DNA of 64,000 bases from Nitrospira sp. (GCA_005116955.1 SWDI01000005.1:610013-674012); one strand, 5' to 3'; positions 43,859-52,560 are shown, counted from the stretch's first letter. Made by a program: numbers and translations. The notes: generated by a model not told the origin, from the letters alone.

Positions 43859-44338
43859 ATGGGTCACGTTCTCTTGATCACCGTATTGGTCGCAGCAGCC
43901 TGGGCAACTGGCAGCTCAGCCTTGGGTGCCGATGACGCCATACTTAAACCGCGAGTTCCAGCCGACCAAATTAACCAAGCTCAGACCTGGAAGAATCCCC
44001 TGGCACCGACTCAAGAGACCATTGAGAAAGGGAAGCAGCTTTTTCAGGGGAAAGCATTCTGTGTGACCTGTCACGGGAGAGACGGCAAGGGATTGGGAAG
44101 CGATATCGAGCCGGGCACGCTCAAAGGTCCCTTGCCGCGCAATTTCACCGACCAAGACTGGCAAGCCGCTCGAACGGATGGCGAACTCTTCTGGATCCTG
44201 AAGAATGGGAGCAAAGGCACAGCGATGGCCAAGTTCATTCCGCTAGTCTTGACCGAAGAAGAAGCCTGGCAGGTCTTGCTCTACGTGCGATCGTTTGGCC
44301 AGAACCGAGACAAACCAAACGCAGATGGACAGCCGTAA
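43859..44338 (+). CDS. Monohaem c-type cytochrome (class I-like)
   Basis: A 159-aa protein. Signal peptide MGHVLLITVLVAAAWATGSS with cleavage near ALGAD. One haem site, GKAFCVTCHGRDGKGLGSD (CxxCH at residues ~70-74), with a likely axial Met in GTAMAKFIPLVLTEEE (~121-136), and the class I end helix EEAWQVLLYVRSFGQ. Periplasmic. It lies 327 bp upstream of nxrA, so it could take electrons from nitrite oxidoreductase and pass them to the terminal oxidase. This role is inferred from position and family, not shown. Confidence 0.9.
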   Translation: MGHVLLITVLVAAAWATGSSALGADDAILKPRVPADQINQAQTWKNPLAPTQETIEKGKQLFQGKAFCVTCHGRDGKGLGSDIEPGTLKGPLPRNFTDQDWQAARTDGELFWILKNGSKGTAMAKFIPLVLTEEEAWQVLLYVRSFGQNRDKPNADGQP

Positions 44339-44364
44339 CGGCTAGACGCCTACCTCCGGCACCA

Positions 44365-44685
44365 TCAAGACTCAGCGGACCGGGACGGCTGTTCGTCTTG
44401 TAGGAGCGACTGCACGGTCTCGCCCACCAACGCTCGTTCCACCGCCTTATCTCGACGGCACAACAGGGCGGATACCGGATCGCTGGGGTCGAGGTGGGGC
44501 AGTACCCACGGCGGGGTTCCATTGCGCACCGAATCCAGAACCTCTTTCACGAAGATCAGGTCCGGCGCCTTGATGAGACTCACCCCTTCCGGTTCCTGAA
44601 GGCGACCTACAAACCCGTTGTCGACTAGTGGCCTGTAACGATTGATTCGGGAGTAATTCGTCGCGATGGATCGAAGTACTTCCAC
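44365..44685 (-). CDS. Possible small ORF antisense to the nxrA start
   Basis: A leftward open frame fills the 327-bp gap between the cytochrome c gene and nxrA. Its longest form reaches 44811 inside nxrA. Without any ATG, the usable starts are GTG 44685 (106 aa, overlapping the nxrA start by 20 bp) or GTG 44583 (72 aa, weak AGGAA upstream). The part from NRYRPLVDNGFVGRLQEPEG through LIFVKEVLDSVRNGTPPWVL looks protein-like, with hydrophobic and charged residues well mixed. No family recognised. It may be a genuine small gene, a remnant, or chance. Confidence 0.3.
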   Translation of the reverse strand: MEVLRSIATNYSRINRYRPLVDNGFVGRLQEPEGVSLIKAPDLIFVKEVLDSVRNGTPPWVLPHLDPSDPVSALLCRRDKAVERALVGETVQSLLQDEQPSRSAES

Positions 44686-47600
44686 TTCACGGGTTTGGGC
44701 TTTGTCACGTCGACAATTTTTGAAAGTCTCTGCTGGCACTGTCGCTGCCGCAGCCGTGGCGGACAAAGTCCTGGCATTGACGGCTCTCCAGCCGGTGATC
44801 GAAGTTGGCAACCCGCTGGGAGACTATCCGGACCGATCATGGGAACGGGTCTACCATGATCAATATCGCTACGATTCATCCTTCACATGGGTCTGCTCCC
44901 CCAATGACACGCATGCCTGTCGTGTGCGCGCCTTCGTTCGCAACGGAGTGGTCATGCGTGTGGAGCAGAATTATGACCATCAAACCTATGAAGACTTATA
45001 CGGCAATCGTGGAACGTTCGCTCACAACCCACGGATGTGCCTAAAAGGATTTACGTTCCATCGACGTGTATATGGCCCGTATCGGTTAAAGGGGCCTTTG
45101 ATGCGTAAGGGTTGGAAGCAGTGGATGGATGATGGTTCTCCAGAACTGACTCCAGAAACCAAGCGCAAGTACAAGTTCGACAGCCGGTTCCTCGACGATA
45201 TGCTTCGTGTCTCCTGGGATACGGCGTTTACTTATGCGGCGAAGGCGATGATCATCATTGCCACTCGGTACAGTGGTGAAGCTGGAGCGCGGCGTCTTCG
45301 TGAGCAGGGGTATGCCCCAGAAATGATCGAGATGATGAAGGGCGCTGGTACCAGATGCTTTAAGCATCGTGCTGGAATGCCGGTCCTCGGTATTATCGGT
45401 AAGATGGGCAATACTCGGATGAACGGTGGGATCAATGCCTTACTGGATACCTGGATCCGCAAGGTCAGCCCTGATCAGGCACAAGGCGGTCGCTATTGGT
45501 CAAATTACACCTGGCACGGGGATCAAAATCCTTCCCAGCCTTTCTGGTCCGGTGTGCAAGGTTCGGATATCGATCTTGCCGACATGCGCTTCTCAAAGCT
45601 GAATACGAGTTGGGGGAAGAACTTCGTCGAGAATAAAATGCCGGAGGCGCACTGGAAGTTGGAGTGTATTGAGCGCGGCGCCCGTGTGGTCGTCATCACG
45701 CCAGAATACAATCCCACCGCCTACCGTGCCGATTATTGGATGCCTCTCCGCCCACAGTCGGACGGTGCAATCTTCTTGGGCGCGATGAAAATCATCGTCG
45801 ACGAAAACATGCACGATGTCGACTTCCTGAAACAATTTACCGACGCTCCAATATTGGTGCGTACGGATACGTTGCAGTACCTGGATCCACGTGATGTTGT
45901 AGCGGATTACAAATTCCCTGATTTCTCGAAGAGCTACTCCGGCCGCATCCAATCCTTGAAGCCTGAACAGGTTGAACGGCTCGGTGGAATGATGGTGTGG
46001 GACCATACTAAGAAGCAAGCGGTGCCTCTCCATCGGGAGCAAGTGGGATGGCACTATACGAACAGTGGCATCGATGCCGCGCTTACAGGCACCTTTCGAG
46101 TGAAGCTGCTCAATGGCCGAGAAATTGATGCCATGCCCGTCTGGCAGATGTATATGGTGCATTTCCAAGACTATGACCTTGACACAGTTCATCAGATCTG
46201 CCGCACACCAAAGGATCTACTCGTACGTTGGGCACGCGACTCTGGCACGATTAAGCCAGCTGCGATCCACAATGGTGAAGGAGTCTGTCACTATTTCCAT
46301 ATGACGGCGAACGGGCGCGCAGCTGCCATGGTGCTCATCATCACCGGCAATGTCGGCAAGTTTGGTACCGGTCAACATACCTGGGCTGGTAACTACAAAG
46401 CGGGAGCGTGGACGGCGACGCCATGGTCGGGTGCCGGATTATCCGTGCACACGGGCGAGGATCCCTTCAACATTACGTTAGATCCGAATGCCCATGGAAA
46501 AGAAATTAAGACCAAGTCTTACTATTATGGCGAAGAAGTCGGTTATTGGAACCATGGCGACACCGCGTTGATCGTCAATACGCCAAAGTATGGACGCAAG
46601 GTATTCACCGGCAAGACCCATATGCCGACACCGAGCAAGTTCCGATGGGTGGTTAATGTCAACGTGCTGAACAATGCCAAGCACCATTACGACATGGTGC
46701 GCAACGTTGATCCGAACATCGAATGTCTGATTACGCAAGACATCGAAATGACGTCCGATGTCAATCACAACGATATCGCATTTGCTTGTAACTCCTGGAT
46801 GGAGTTCACCTATCCAGAAATGACGATTACGGTCTCTAATCCATGGGTTCAAATTTGGAAGGGCGGCATCAGGCCGTTGTATGATACTCGTAACGATTTG
46901 GATACCTTTGCGGGCGTAGCCGCCAAGCTGTCAGACATGACCGGCGACAAGCGCATGCGGGACTACTTCGCCATGGTCTACGCGAACCGAGTTGACGTCT
47001 ATGCTCAGCGCATGCTGGATGCATCGAGCACATTCTATGGGTATTCAGCCGACGTTATGCTGAAGTCGGAAAAAGGCTGGATGGTCATGGTCCGCACGTA
47101 TCCGCGGCATCCTTTCTGGGAAGAGACGAACGAGTCAAAGCCGATGTGGACACGTAGCGGACGATACGAGAACTACCGTGTCGAACCCGAGGCAATCGAG
47201 TACGGAGAAAACTTTATCTCCCATCGAGAAGGTCCGGAGGCCACACCGTATCTCCCGAACGCCATCTTCACGACGAATCCGTATGTTCGGCCTGACGACT
47301 ATGGCATTCCAATTACGGCACAACACCACGATGACAAAACAGTCAGGAATATCAAGTTGTCGTGGCATGAAATCATGCGCCATTCGAATCCTCTGTGGGA
47401 GAAGGGGTATCAGTTTTACTGCGTCACCCCAAAAACTCGCCACCGAGTCCACAGTCAGTGGTCAGTGAACGATTGGGTGCAGATCTACGAGTCCAACTTC
47501 GGAGATCCCTATCGTATGGATAAACGGACGCCAGGGGTCGGCGAACACCAGATTCATATCAATCCTCAAGCGGCCAAAGACCGTGGGATCAACGACGGCG

Positions 47601-48133
47601 ACTATGTGTATGTCGATGGGAACCCGGTGGACCGGCCCTACCGCGGATGGAAGCCGAGCGATCCTTACTACAAGGTTGCGCGGTTGATGATTCGGGCCAA
47701 GTACAACCCAGCATATCCGTACCATGTGACGATGGCCAAGCATGCGCCCTATGTATCAACCGCAAAGTCCGTCAAGGGCCATGAAACCAGACCGGATGGT
47801 CGAGCGATCGCGATCGATACCGGATATCAATCTAATTTCCGGTACGGTGCCCAACAGTCGTTTACCAGAAATTGGTTGATGCCCATGCACCAGACCGATT
47901 CGCTGCCTGGCAAACACGCGATTGCCTGGAAATTCAAATGGGGGTATCAAGTTGATCACCATGCGATCAACACGGTGCCGAAGGAATGTCTCATCCGTAT
48001 CACTAAGGCCGAAGACGGTGGCATCGGCGCCCGTGGTCCGTGGGAACCAGTTCGGACCGGGTTCACGCCGGGTCAAGAGAACGAGTTCATGATCAAATGG
48101 CTCAAGGGCGAACATATTAAGATTAAGGTGTAA
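44666..48133 (+). CDS. nxrA: Nitrite oxidoreductase alpha subunit NxrA
   Basis: A 1155-aa molybdopterin oxidoreductase of the DMSO reductase type II family. Tat signal SRRQFLKVSAGTVAAAAVAD (residues 14-33) predicts a periplasmic enzyme. The N-terminal Fe-S motif is C77-x3-D81-x3-C85-x39-C125, with Asp at the second position. Mo/MGD-binding segments include YWSNYTWHGDQNPSQPFWSG (~273-292, catalytic region), GEGVCHYFHMTANGRAAAMV and GNVGKFGTGQHTWAGNYKAG. Length and motifs fit Nitrospira NxrA, which oxidises nitrite to nitrate at the molybdenum site. nxrB follows after 88 bp. The start has GGGAG about 14 bp upstream; no clear promoter was found. Confidence 0.97.
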   Translation: MDRSTSTSRVWALSRRQFLKVSAGTVAAAAVADKVLALTALQPVIEVGNPLGDYPDRSWERVYHDQYRYDSSFTWVCSPNDTHACRVRAFVRNGVVMRVEQNYDHQTYEDLYGNRGTFAHNPRMCLKGFTFHRRVYGPYRLKGPLMRKGWKQWMDDGSPELTPETKRKYKFDSRFLDDMLRVSWDTAFTYAAKAMIIIATRYSGEAGARRLREQGYAPEMIEMMKGAGTRCFKHRAGMPVLGIIGKMGNTRMNGGINALLDTWIRKVSPDQAQGGRYWSNYTWHGDQNPSQPFWSGVQGSDIDLADMRFSKLNTSWGKNFVENKMPEAHWKLECIERGARVVVITPEYNPTAYRADYWMPLRPQSDGAIFLGAMKIIVDENMHDVDFLKQFTDAPILVRTDTLQYLDPRDVVADYKFPDFSKSYSGRIQSLKPEQVERLGGMMVWDHTKKQAVPLHREQVGWHYTNSGIDAALTGTFRVKLLNGREIDAMPVWQMYMVHFQDYDLDTVHQICRTPKDLLVRWARDSGTIKPAAIHNGEGVCHYFHMTANGRAAAMVLIITGNVGKFGTGQHTWAGNYKAGAWTATPWSGAGLSVHTGEDPFNITLDPNAHGKEIKTKSYYYGEEVGYWNHGDTALIVNTPKYGRKVFTGKTHMPTPSKFRWVVNVNVLNNAKHHYDMVRNVDPNIECLITQDIEMTSDVNHNDIAFACNSWMEFTYPEMTITVSNPWVQIWKGGIRPLYDTRNDLDTFAGVAAKLSDMTGDKRMRDYFAMVYANRVDVYAQRMLDASSTFYGYSADVMLKSEKGWMVMVRTYPRHPFWEETNESKPMWTRSGRYENYRVEPEAIEYGENFISHREGPEATPYLPNAIFTTNPYVRPDDYGIPITAQHHDDKTVRNIKLSWHEIMRHSNPLWEKGYQFYCVTPKTRHRVHSQWSVNDWVQIYESNFGDPYRMDKRTPGVGEHQIHINPQAAKDRGINDGDYVYVDGNPVDRPYRGWKPSDPYYKVARLMIRAKYNPAYPYHVTMAKHAPYVSTAKSVKGHETRPDGRAIAIDTGYQSNFRYGAQQSFTRNWLMPMHQTDSLPGKHAIAWKFKWGYQVDHHAINTVPKECLIRITKAEDGGIGARGPWEPVRTGFTPGQENEFMIKWLKGEHIKIKV

Positions 48134-48221
48134 ACCAAGACACACGATAGAGCGTGTGAGGCTCAACCGTGAATGTGCAGGGCCTCATACGGGGAACGTC
48201 GAACATAGAACGGAGGACGTA

Positions 48222-49511
48222 ATGCCTGAAGTCTATAATTGGCAGCTTGGACGTAAGATGTTGTATCCATACGAGGAACGGCATCCGAAGTGGCAGTTTG
48301 CCTTTGTCTTCAACATCAATCGGTGTTTGGCCTGTCAGACCTGCAGCATGGCTGATAAGTCGACCTGGCTCTTCTCAAAAGGCCAGGAATATATGTGGTG
48401 GAACAACGTCGAAACCAAGCCGTATGGCGGGTATCCACAGTTCTATGACGTTAAAATCACGCAGCTGATTGAGCAGGTCAATCCGGGCGGCCAAGTCTGG
48501 AACGTCCGAGTGGGGCGGAAGCATCATGCCCCCTACGGCGTGTTTGAAGGAATGACCATTTTCGATGCGGGAGCCAAAGTGGGCCAGGCCGCCATCGGTT
48601 ATATTCCGACGGATCAGGAATGGCGCTTCGTCAATATCTATGAAGACACCGCCACCTCGATGCGCGCCTTAGTTGAAGGCATCGACAAGACCGGCTTCTC
48701 GCGGGATGAGCCATGGAAAATGACCGGGAGCAGCCTTCCGGAACACGAGACCTTCTTCTTCTACCTTCAGCGTATTTGTAATCACTGCACCTATCCAGGC
48801 TGCTTGGCGGCCTGCCCTCGGAAGGCAATTTACAAGCGGCCGGAGGATGGCATTGTCCTCATCGATCAGAACCGGTGCCGGGGATACAAGAAATGTGTCG
48901 AGCAATGCCCCTATAAGAAGCCTATGTATCGGGGGACGACCCGGGTCAGTGAGAAGTGTATTGCTTGTTATCCGCGTATCGAAGGGAAAGACCCTTTGAC
49001 CGGCGGCGAGCCGATGGAGACGCGCTGTATGGCAGCCTGTGTCGGAAAGATTCGCATGCAGAGCTTGATGCGGATCGGAGAGGATGGGCTGTGGGCGGAA
49101 GATCGGTGGCATCCGCTGTACTATGCGATTCGCGTGGAACAAGTTGCCTTACCGCTGTATCCGCAATGGGGCACGGAACCTAATGGGTTCTACATTCCCC
49201 CCCGGCATTCCCCACGGGGCTATGCCCGGCAGATGTTTGGTCCCGGTGTGGACAATGCGATTGAAAAATACTTGGTTCCCAGCCGAGAACTGTTGGCCGT
49301 GCTCCAGCTTTGGCGAGCCAGTCAGCAGATTGTGTTCCGCTACGATGTCATCCCTGGGCCAAAAGTATTTGAAACCCAGATCCACGGGAAGCGGTTCGAG
49401 ATGTACAACGACACCGTCTTGGGCTTCAATAAGTCGGGAAAAGAAGTGGCCAGGATTCAGGTCGAAGAGCCGATCTACATCCGGCCAGCTGAGCGCGTAA
49501 CCTGGCTATGA
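48222..49511 (+). CDS. nxrB: Nitrite oxidoreductase beta subunit NxrB
   Basis: 429 aa from ATG 48222, which has GGAGG 6-7 bases upstream; the longer frame to 48156 is rejected. Four ferredoxin-like Cys groups: CLACQTC (residues ~40), CNHCTYPGCLAACPRKAIYK (~193-212), CRGYKKCVEQCPYKKP (~226-241) and KCIACYPRIE plus ETRCMAACVGK (~251-290). In the third group Tyr stands where a Cys would be (Trp in NarH), consistent with a 3Fe-4S cluster. No signal peptide; it is expected to be co-exported with NxrA. It passes electrons from NxrA to a haem subunit or cytochrome c. Confidence 0.97.
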   Translation: MPEVYNWQLGRKMLYPYEERHPKWQFAFVFNINRCLACQTCSMADKSTWLFSKGQEYMWWNNVETKPYGGYPQFYDVKITQLIEQVNPGGQVWNVRVGRKHHAPYGVFEGMTIFDAGAKVGQAAIGYIPTDQEWRFVNIYEDTATSMRALVEGIDKTGFSRDEPWKMTGSSLPEHETFFFYLQRICNHCTYPGCLAACPRKAIYKRPEDGIVLIDQNRCRGYKKCVEQCPYKKPMYRGTTRVSEKCIACYPRIEGKDPLTGGEPMETRCMAACVGKIRMQSLMRIGEDGLWAEDRWHPLYYAIRVEQVALPLYPQWGTEPNGFYIPPRHSPRGYARQMFGPGVDNAIEKYLVPSRELLAVLQLWRASQQIVFRYDVIPGPKVFETQIHGKRFEMYNDTVLGFNKSGKEVARIQVEEPIYIRPAERVTWL

Positions 49512-49537
49512 TCTGATACAGTCACTGTGTTCGAATG

Positions 49538-49566
49538 GGGGCGGGGTCATTCTGTGGCTCCGCCCC
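49538..49566 (+). terminator. Predicted intrinsic terminator after nxrB
   Basis: GGGGCGGGG (49538-49546) pairs with CTCCGCCCC (49558-49566) in a 9-bp GC-rich stem with one G-T pair and an 11-nt loop, followed by TGATTGTTTC. It lies 27 bp after the nxrB stop. Confidence 0.8.
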
Positions 49567-49791
49567 TGATTGTTTCAGAGAGATAGCGCTCTAGCATTGA
49601 TCTGGACAATCACTTCTTAGTTATTTTTCAAGGACGTCTGTGTATCGAGATTTTCCAGCCTCCCTTCATCCCACGTCAAAGTCCACGTAAGTGTCGAGGC
49701 CAGTACCAGCATACGGCTCTCAACAAAACTAGAGCCAAACCATCTCCCTCTATCGGTCTTTTGGCTCACGAGCACTGCTTCTTCTGCACGC

Positions 49792-50196
49792 TTGACGAGA
49801 CAGGCCGTGTCCAGTACAGTTTTGAATTATGGTGTGCTTGCTATTGGATTTGGGAGTACTCCCGGCGTGACATCACATCAGCAGCAAGCAGTTCCCTTTG
49901 CTGCCCAGTCCATCCCATTTGATGAGTTTCTCGCTTCCGGTAAACTCCCAGATGGCTATCTGAATAGCGAATATGTCGCTCAGCAGTTCGTTGAGCGCCT
50001 TGTTCATTATATTCTTAGTGTTCCAGCGGGCAGTTATTCCATGTCTCAGCTGAGCCAACTTCTGGAGCAGCTTGATCCACGCGCGCAGGTCTTTTTCTTC
50101 AAACGGCTGAAGGAAACCAGCCCGGACTGCTTAAAGGATTTTGCGTCTCTCTACTATGGCTTCATGAACGAGTTCCATTCGCTCCTATTCACCTAA
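49792..50196 (+). CDS. Hypothetical protein downstream of nxrB
   Basis: Up to 134 aa from a TTG start; a GTG 15 bp further on would remove five residues, and no ATG occurs near the N-terminus. The body reads well as a folded helical protein: FDEFLASGKLPDGYLNSEYV, QQFVERLVHYIL, LSQLLEQLDPRAQVFFFKRL. No known family and no signal. The next gene (50274) has its own promoter, so this may be monocistronic. The start is uncertain because no ribosome site is visible. Confidence 0.55.
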   Translation: MTRQAVSSTVLNYGVLAIGFGSTPGVTSHQQQAVPFAAQSIPFDEFLASGKLPDGYLNSEYVAQQFVERLVHYILSVPAGSYSMSQLSQLLEQLDPRAQVFFFKRLKETSPDCLKDFASLYYGFMNEFHSLLFT

Positions 50197-50216
50197 ACCA
50201 CAACAAAAAATACTCC

Positions 50217-50244
50217 TTGTCGGCACTCCAATCTCATGTATAAT
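50217..50244 (+). promoter_or_regulatory. Predicted sigma-70 promoter
   Basis: TTGTCG (50217-50222) and a perfect TATAAT (50239-50244), spacer 16 bp, about 30 nt before the start at 50274. A strong ribosome site (AAGGAGAAGGAG) lies in the leader. Confidence 0.65.
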
Positions 50245-50273
50245 TACGGCTCATCCAAAGGAGAAGGAGTATT

Positions 50274-50642
50274 ATGCTTCCATCGTTACAAAGGGCCGTC
50301 ACCAGCTTCTACAATTTGATTTACGAAGCCCAGGCGTTTGCCACCGCAATGGCACGAATCGATACCGCGGAGCAGGAGCATTACGCCGGACGTATTGAAG
50401 GCCTCAATTGGGTCCTCGACCGCTGTCAGGAACTAGAAGACATGGACACCAACCTGACGCCAACGTCCCTCCAGCGTATTCTGGGGGAAGTCAAATCAGA
50501 TTTGGAACATGAGCTATCCGTCCAGCGAAGAGAAAAAGGACGGCGCGCAGATGGGCGGGAGGAAGCCCTCAATTTCGTTGCTGATTATCTTTCAAGCCTC
50601 ATCACAGCAACCGAAATCGAGTCTGCCAAAACTACCGTCTAA
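50274..50642 (+). CDS. Hypothetical helical protein
   Basis: A 122-aa soluble, acidic/basic mixed helical protein: LQRAVTSFYNLIYEAQAFAT, HYAGRIEGLNWVLDRCQELE, LGEVKSDLEHELSVQRREKG, and ALNFVADYLSSLITATEIES. Coiled-coil propensity in the middle. No family recognised. It has a convincing promoter, ribosome site and terminator of its own, so it is a free-standing gene that should be well expressed. Confidence 0.75.
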   Translation: MLPSLQRAVTSFYNLIYEAQAFATAMARIDTAEQEHYAGRIEGLNWVLDRCQELEDMDTNLTPTSLQRILGEVKSDLEHELSVQRREKGRRADGREEALNFVADYLSSLITATEIESAKTTV

Positions 50643-50662
50643 CAGGGTCTTCTCAAGCAATA

Positions 50663-50700
50663 GGGGGTGTGCCTCTCCTTACGCGTAGAGGTACGCCCCC
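50663..50700 (+). terminator. Predicted intrinsic terminator
   Basis: GGGGGTGTGCCTCT pairs with AGAGGTACGCCCCC over 14 bp with two wobble pairs; the loop is 10 nt (CCTTACGCGT). It is followed by ATTTCTTC. It starts 21 bp after the stop of the 122-aa gene. Confidence 0.75.
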
Positions 50701-50982
50701 ATTTCTTCATCCAATCTCCCAGCCTCAGAAGAGTTATTCACCATCCACCAGATCACTGTATTCTCCTATGAGACGGGACCGCATTAGCCTACCCGTTTCG
50801 TCTGACCCGGAGCACACTCATTCAGTCTAATATCAACTCGCAGGTTCAAGCGCACGTCCTAAAGCAGTAAATCTTCAAGCTACAGTCCTCGAGTTCTTGG
50901 ATCAACAGCCTCAGCCGAGGGTGGCTGTCATGAGCTAAGCAGGCATATCATCAGTATGATCCAGATCAAAATTGAGTAGCTC

Positions 50983-51012
50983 TTGACCAAGACTTCCCAT
51001 TCTCACTAAGAT
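50983..51012 (+). promoter_or_regulatory. Predicted promoter adjacent to a start codon
   Basis: TTGACC (50983-50988), 18-bp spacer, TAAGAT (51007-51012). The ATG of the zinc-ribbon gene is at 51019, i.e. where transcription would begin, so a leaderless mRNA is predicted if this promoter is real. Confidence 0.45.
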
Positions 51013-51018
51013 AAAACC

Positions 51019-51306
51019 ATGTTTCCACCTTCCCGCAAACCAGGCAATCAGTGGATTCCTAGCCCTCATCGCACCCCCAGAAGCAGGCCACGCCCCTCTG
51101 CAGACACTCCACGAGAGCAATTCGGCTCACTCAATGCTTCTCTATTGTTCTGCCCTCGGTGCCGTGAGGCCACTCCGACAAGAGAACGACTTCTCCTCGT
51201 TCTGCCAACCGGCAATCTGTATGAATATCTCTGCAGCCACTGCGGAACCTCTACGGGGTCGAAGACAGACAACCCTGCCAAGCCCCCTCAGATCATCGCT
51301 CCCTAG
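51019..51306 (+). CDS. Small zinc-ribbon-like protein
   Basis: A 95-aa protein. The N-terminal ~40 residues are Pro/Arg/Ser-rich and probably disordered. The C-terminal half carries two Cys pairs, FCPRCREATPT and YLCSHCGTST, about 25 residues apart, a CxxC...CxxC zinc ribbon. No family assigned. The predicted promoter at 50983-51012 ends only 6 nt before this ATG and no ribosome site is seen, so translation may be leaderless. Confidence 0.6.
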   Translation: MFPPSRKPGNQWIPSPHRTPRSRPRPSADTPREQFGSLNASLLFCPRCREATPTRERLLLVLPTGNLYEYLCSHCGTSTGSKTDNPAKPPQIIAP

Positions 51307-51553
51307 CCCCTTCACACATCAGCGGTTGCAGAATTCTGTCTAGCCTACTCGTATGGGTAACGAAGATCGTGATCTGAAATCCAATACACCTCTCGCTTCT
51401 GATCGCACAAAAGTCTAACCGCCTGTAAGGTGGAGAGCCGAAAAACGGTATGTCAGGGCTCCTACAGAAGAGATGAAGCGGCGGTCAAAGGCAGCAACTA
51501 CCACCCAATATCCCAATGCGACAAGGAGAGAGAGAAATGCCGGAGCGCCTGAG

Positions 51554-51814
51554 TCACTCAATTTGGTCGAGCGGAATGCCTTCCTCAATCAGCATCACTG
51601 GAATGTGGTCGCGGATGGGATAGAGAATCTTTCGATCGGAGCGAATCAAACCACCGTCAAGCTCGCCAGACACGGGGTGCTTCCCTGCATTCTTCAATTC
51701 GCCACGGGCAACTGTAGCATTGAGCTTCTGAATGAGAGACTCTTCAGCCAGACTCACTGCTTGTTTCGTTGCCGGGCAACAGAGGATTGCCAAGAGTTCT
51801 TTATCAATGCTCAT
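51554..51814 (-). CDS. Trm112/UPF0434-family protein
   Basis: 86 aa from ATG 51814, preceded by GGGAGGT at good spacing. It starts SIDKELLAILCCPATKQAVS, the typical [I/L]LxCPxxK N-terminus of YcaR/Trm112-like proteins, and ends GGLIRSDRKILYPIRDHIPV then MLIEEG, also typical. There are two adjacent Cys (CCP) but the second CxxC zinc pair of YcaR is not seen. It is expected to act as a small chaperone-like activator of methyltransferases or envelope enzymes. Divergent from the DUF502 gene, 23 bp apart. Confidence 0.88.
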   Translation of the reverse strand: MSIDKELLAILCCPATKQAVSLAEESLIQKLNATVARGELKNAGKHPVSGELDGGLIRSDRKILYPIRDHIPVMLIEEGIPLDQIE

Positions 51815-51837
51815 GACCGTCAACCTCCCGCTGTGTG

Positions 51838-52557
51838 ATGGCAGGTAGAATAATCGATAGCCACATCAAGCGCAAGCTGCCAGAAGGAACTCCTCATCGT
51901 CTGCTATATCTGCTACACTCAGCGGGCCTTCCTCTAGGATATGTCGTGATAATCAAAGCCTTCTCGAAGACATGCATGGCGGGCCTGATCGTGCTGGTCC
52001 CAGCCTGGGCCACGTTCTTGATTCTCAGGACGCTCTTTACGACACTCGATGGCTTGGTCGGACGATATATATCGGATCCTCTCCCCGGCCTCGGACTGCT
52101 CCTCTTGATCGTGCTTCTCATTGTTGTCGGCCTCATCGCTGATCATGTCGTCGGGCGAGGCTTGCTGGCACGGCTTGAACAACGCATTGAAAAGATCCCT
52201 CTGGTACAGAGCATCTATCTGACATTAAAGGGAATGACCGACATACTGAATTTTCGCTCTCGCTTCGGGAGCAGCAAAGTAGTTGCCTTCCCGTTTCCGC
52301 GAGACGGCTGTTGGGCGTTGGGATTTGTGATGGGGACGGCGCCTCCATCCGTTCAAGTCGAGCCTGCCCACACCCTCTTCATGGTCTTCGTTCCCACCGC
52401 GATTCATCCCTTTACCGGCTTCCTGGCCTTCATCCCGGAACATGCGCTGCGGGCGATCAATCTTCCGGTCGAAGACGCGATGAAAATGGAGTTTTCCGCC
52501 GGGTTCTATAGACCACCAAACGGTTGGCTCGACGCGTCACCATCGCGTCTCACATGA
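51838..52557 (+). CDS. DUF502 membrane protein
   Basis: 239 aa from ATG 51838; a GTG directly before it is the other option. Two hydrophobic segments: KTCMAGLIVLVPAWATFLIL (~43-62) and LGLLLLIVLLIVVGLIADHV (~85-104). The DUF502 body follows: KIPLVQSIYLTLKGMTDILN, VVAFPFPRDGCWALGFVMGT, VFVPTAIHPFTGFLAFIPEH. An inner-membrane protein of unknown function, widespread. Its stop is 3 bp before the GNAT gene, so they form an operon. Confidence 0.9.
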   Translation: MAGRIIDSHIKRKLPEGTPHRLLYLLHSAGLPLGYVVIIKAFSKTCMAGLIVLVPAWATFLILRTLFTTLDGLVGRYISDPLPGLGLLLLIVLLIVVGLIADHVVGRGLLARLEQRIEKIPLVQSIYLTLKGMTDILNFRSRFGSSKVVAFPFPRDGCWALGFVMGTAPPSVQVEPAHTLFMVFVPTAIHPFTGFLAFIPEHALRAINLPVEDAMKMEFSAGFYRPPNGWLDASPSRLT

Positions 52558-52560
52558 TTT

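Noticed and set aside
48156-48221. N-terminal extension of NxrB
   Set aside because: No ribosome site; ATG 48222 has GGAGG and gives the 429-aa length expected for NxrB.
51473-51838. Rightward 121-codon frame opposite the Trm112-like gene
   Set aside because: Antisense to a gene with a clear family signature and ribosome site; composition is poor.
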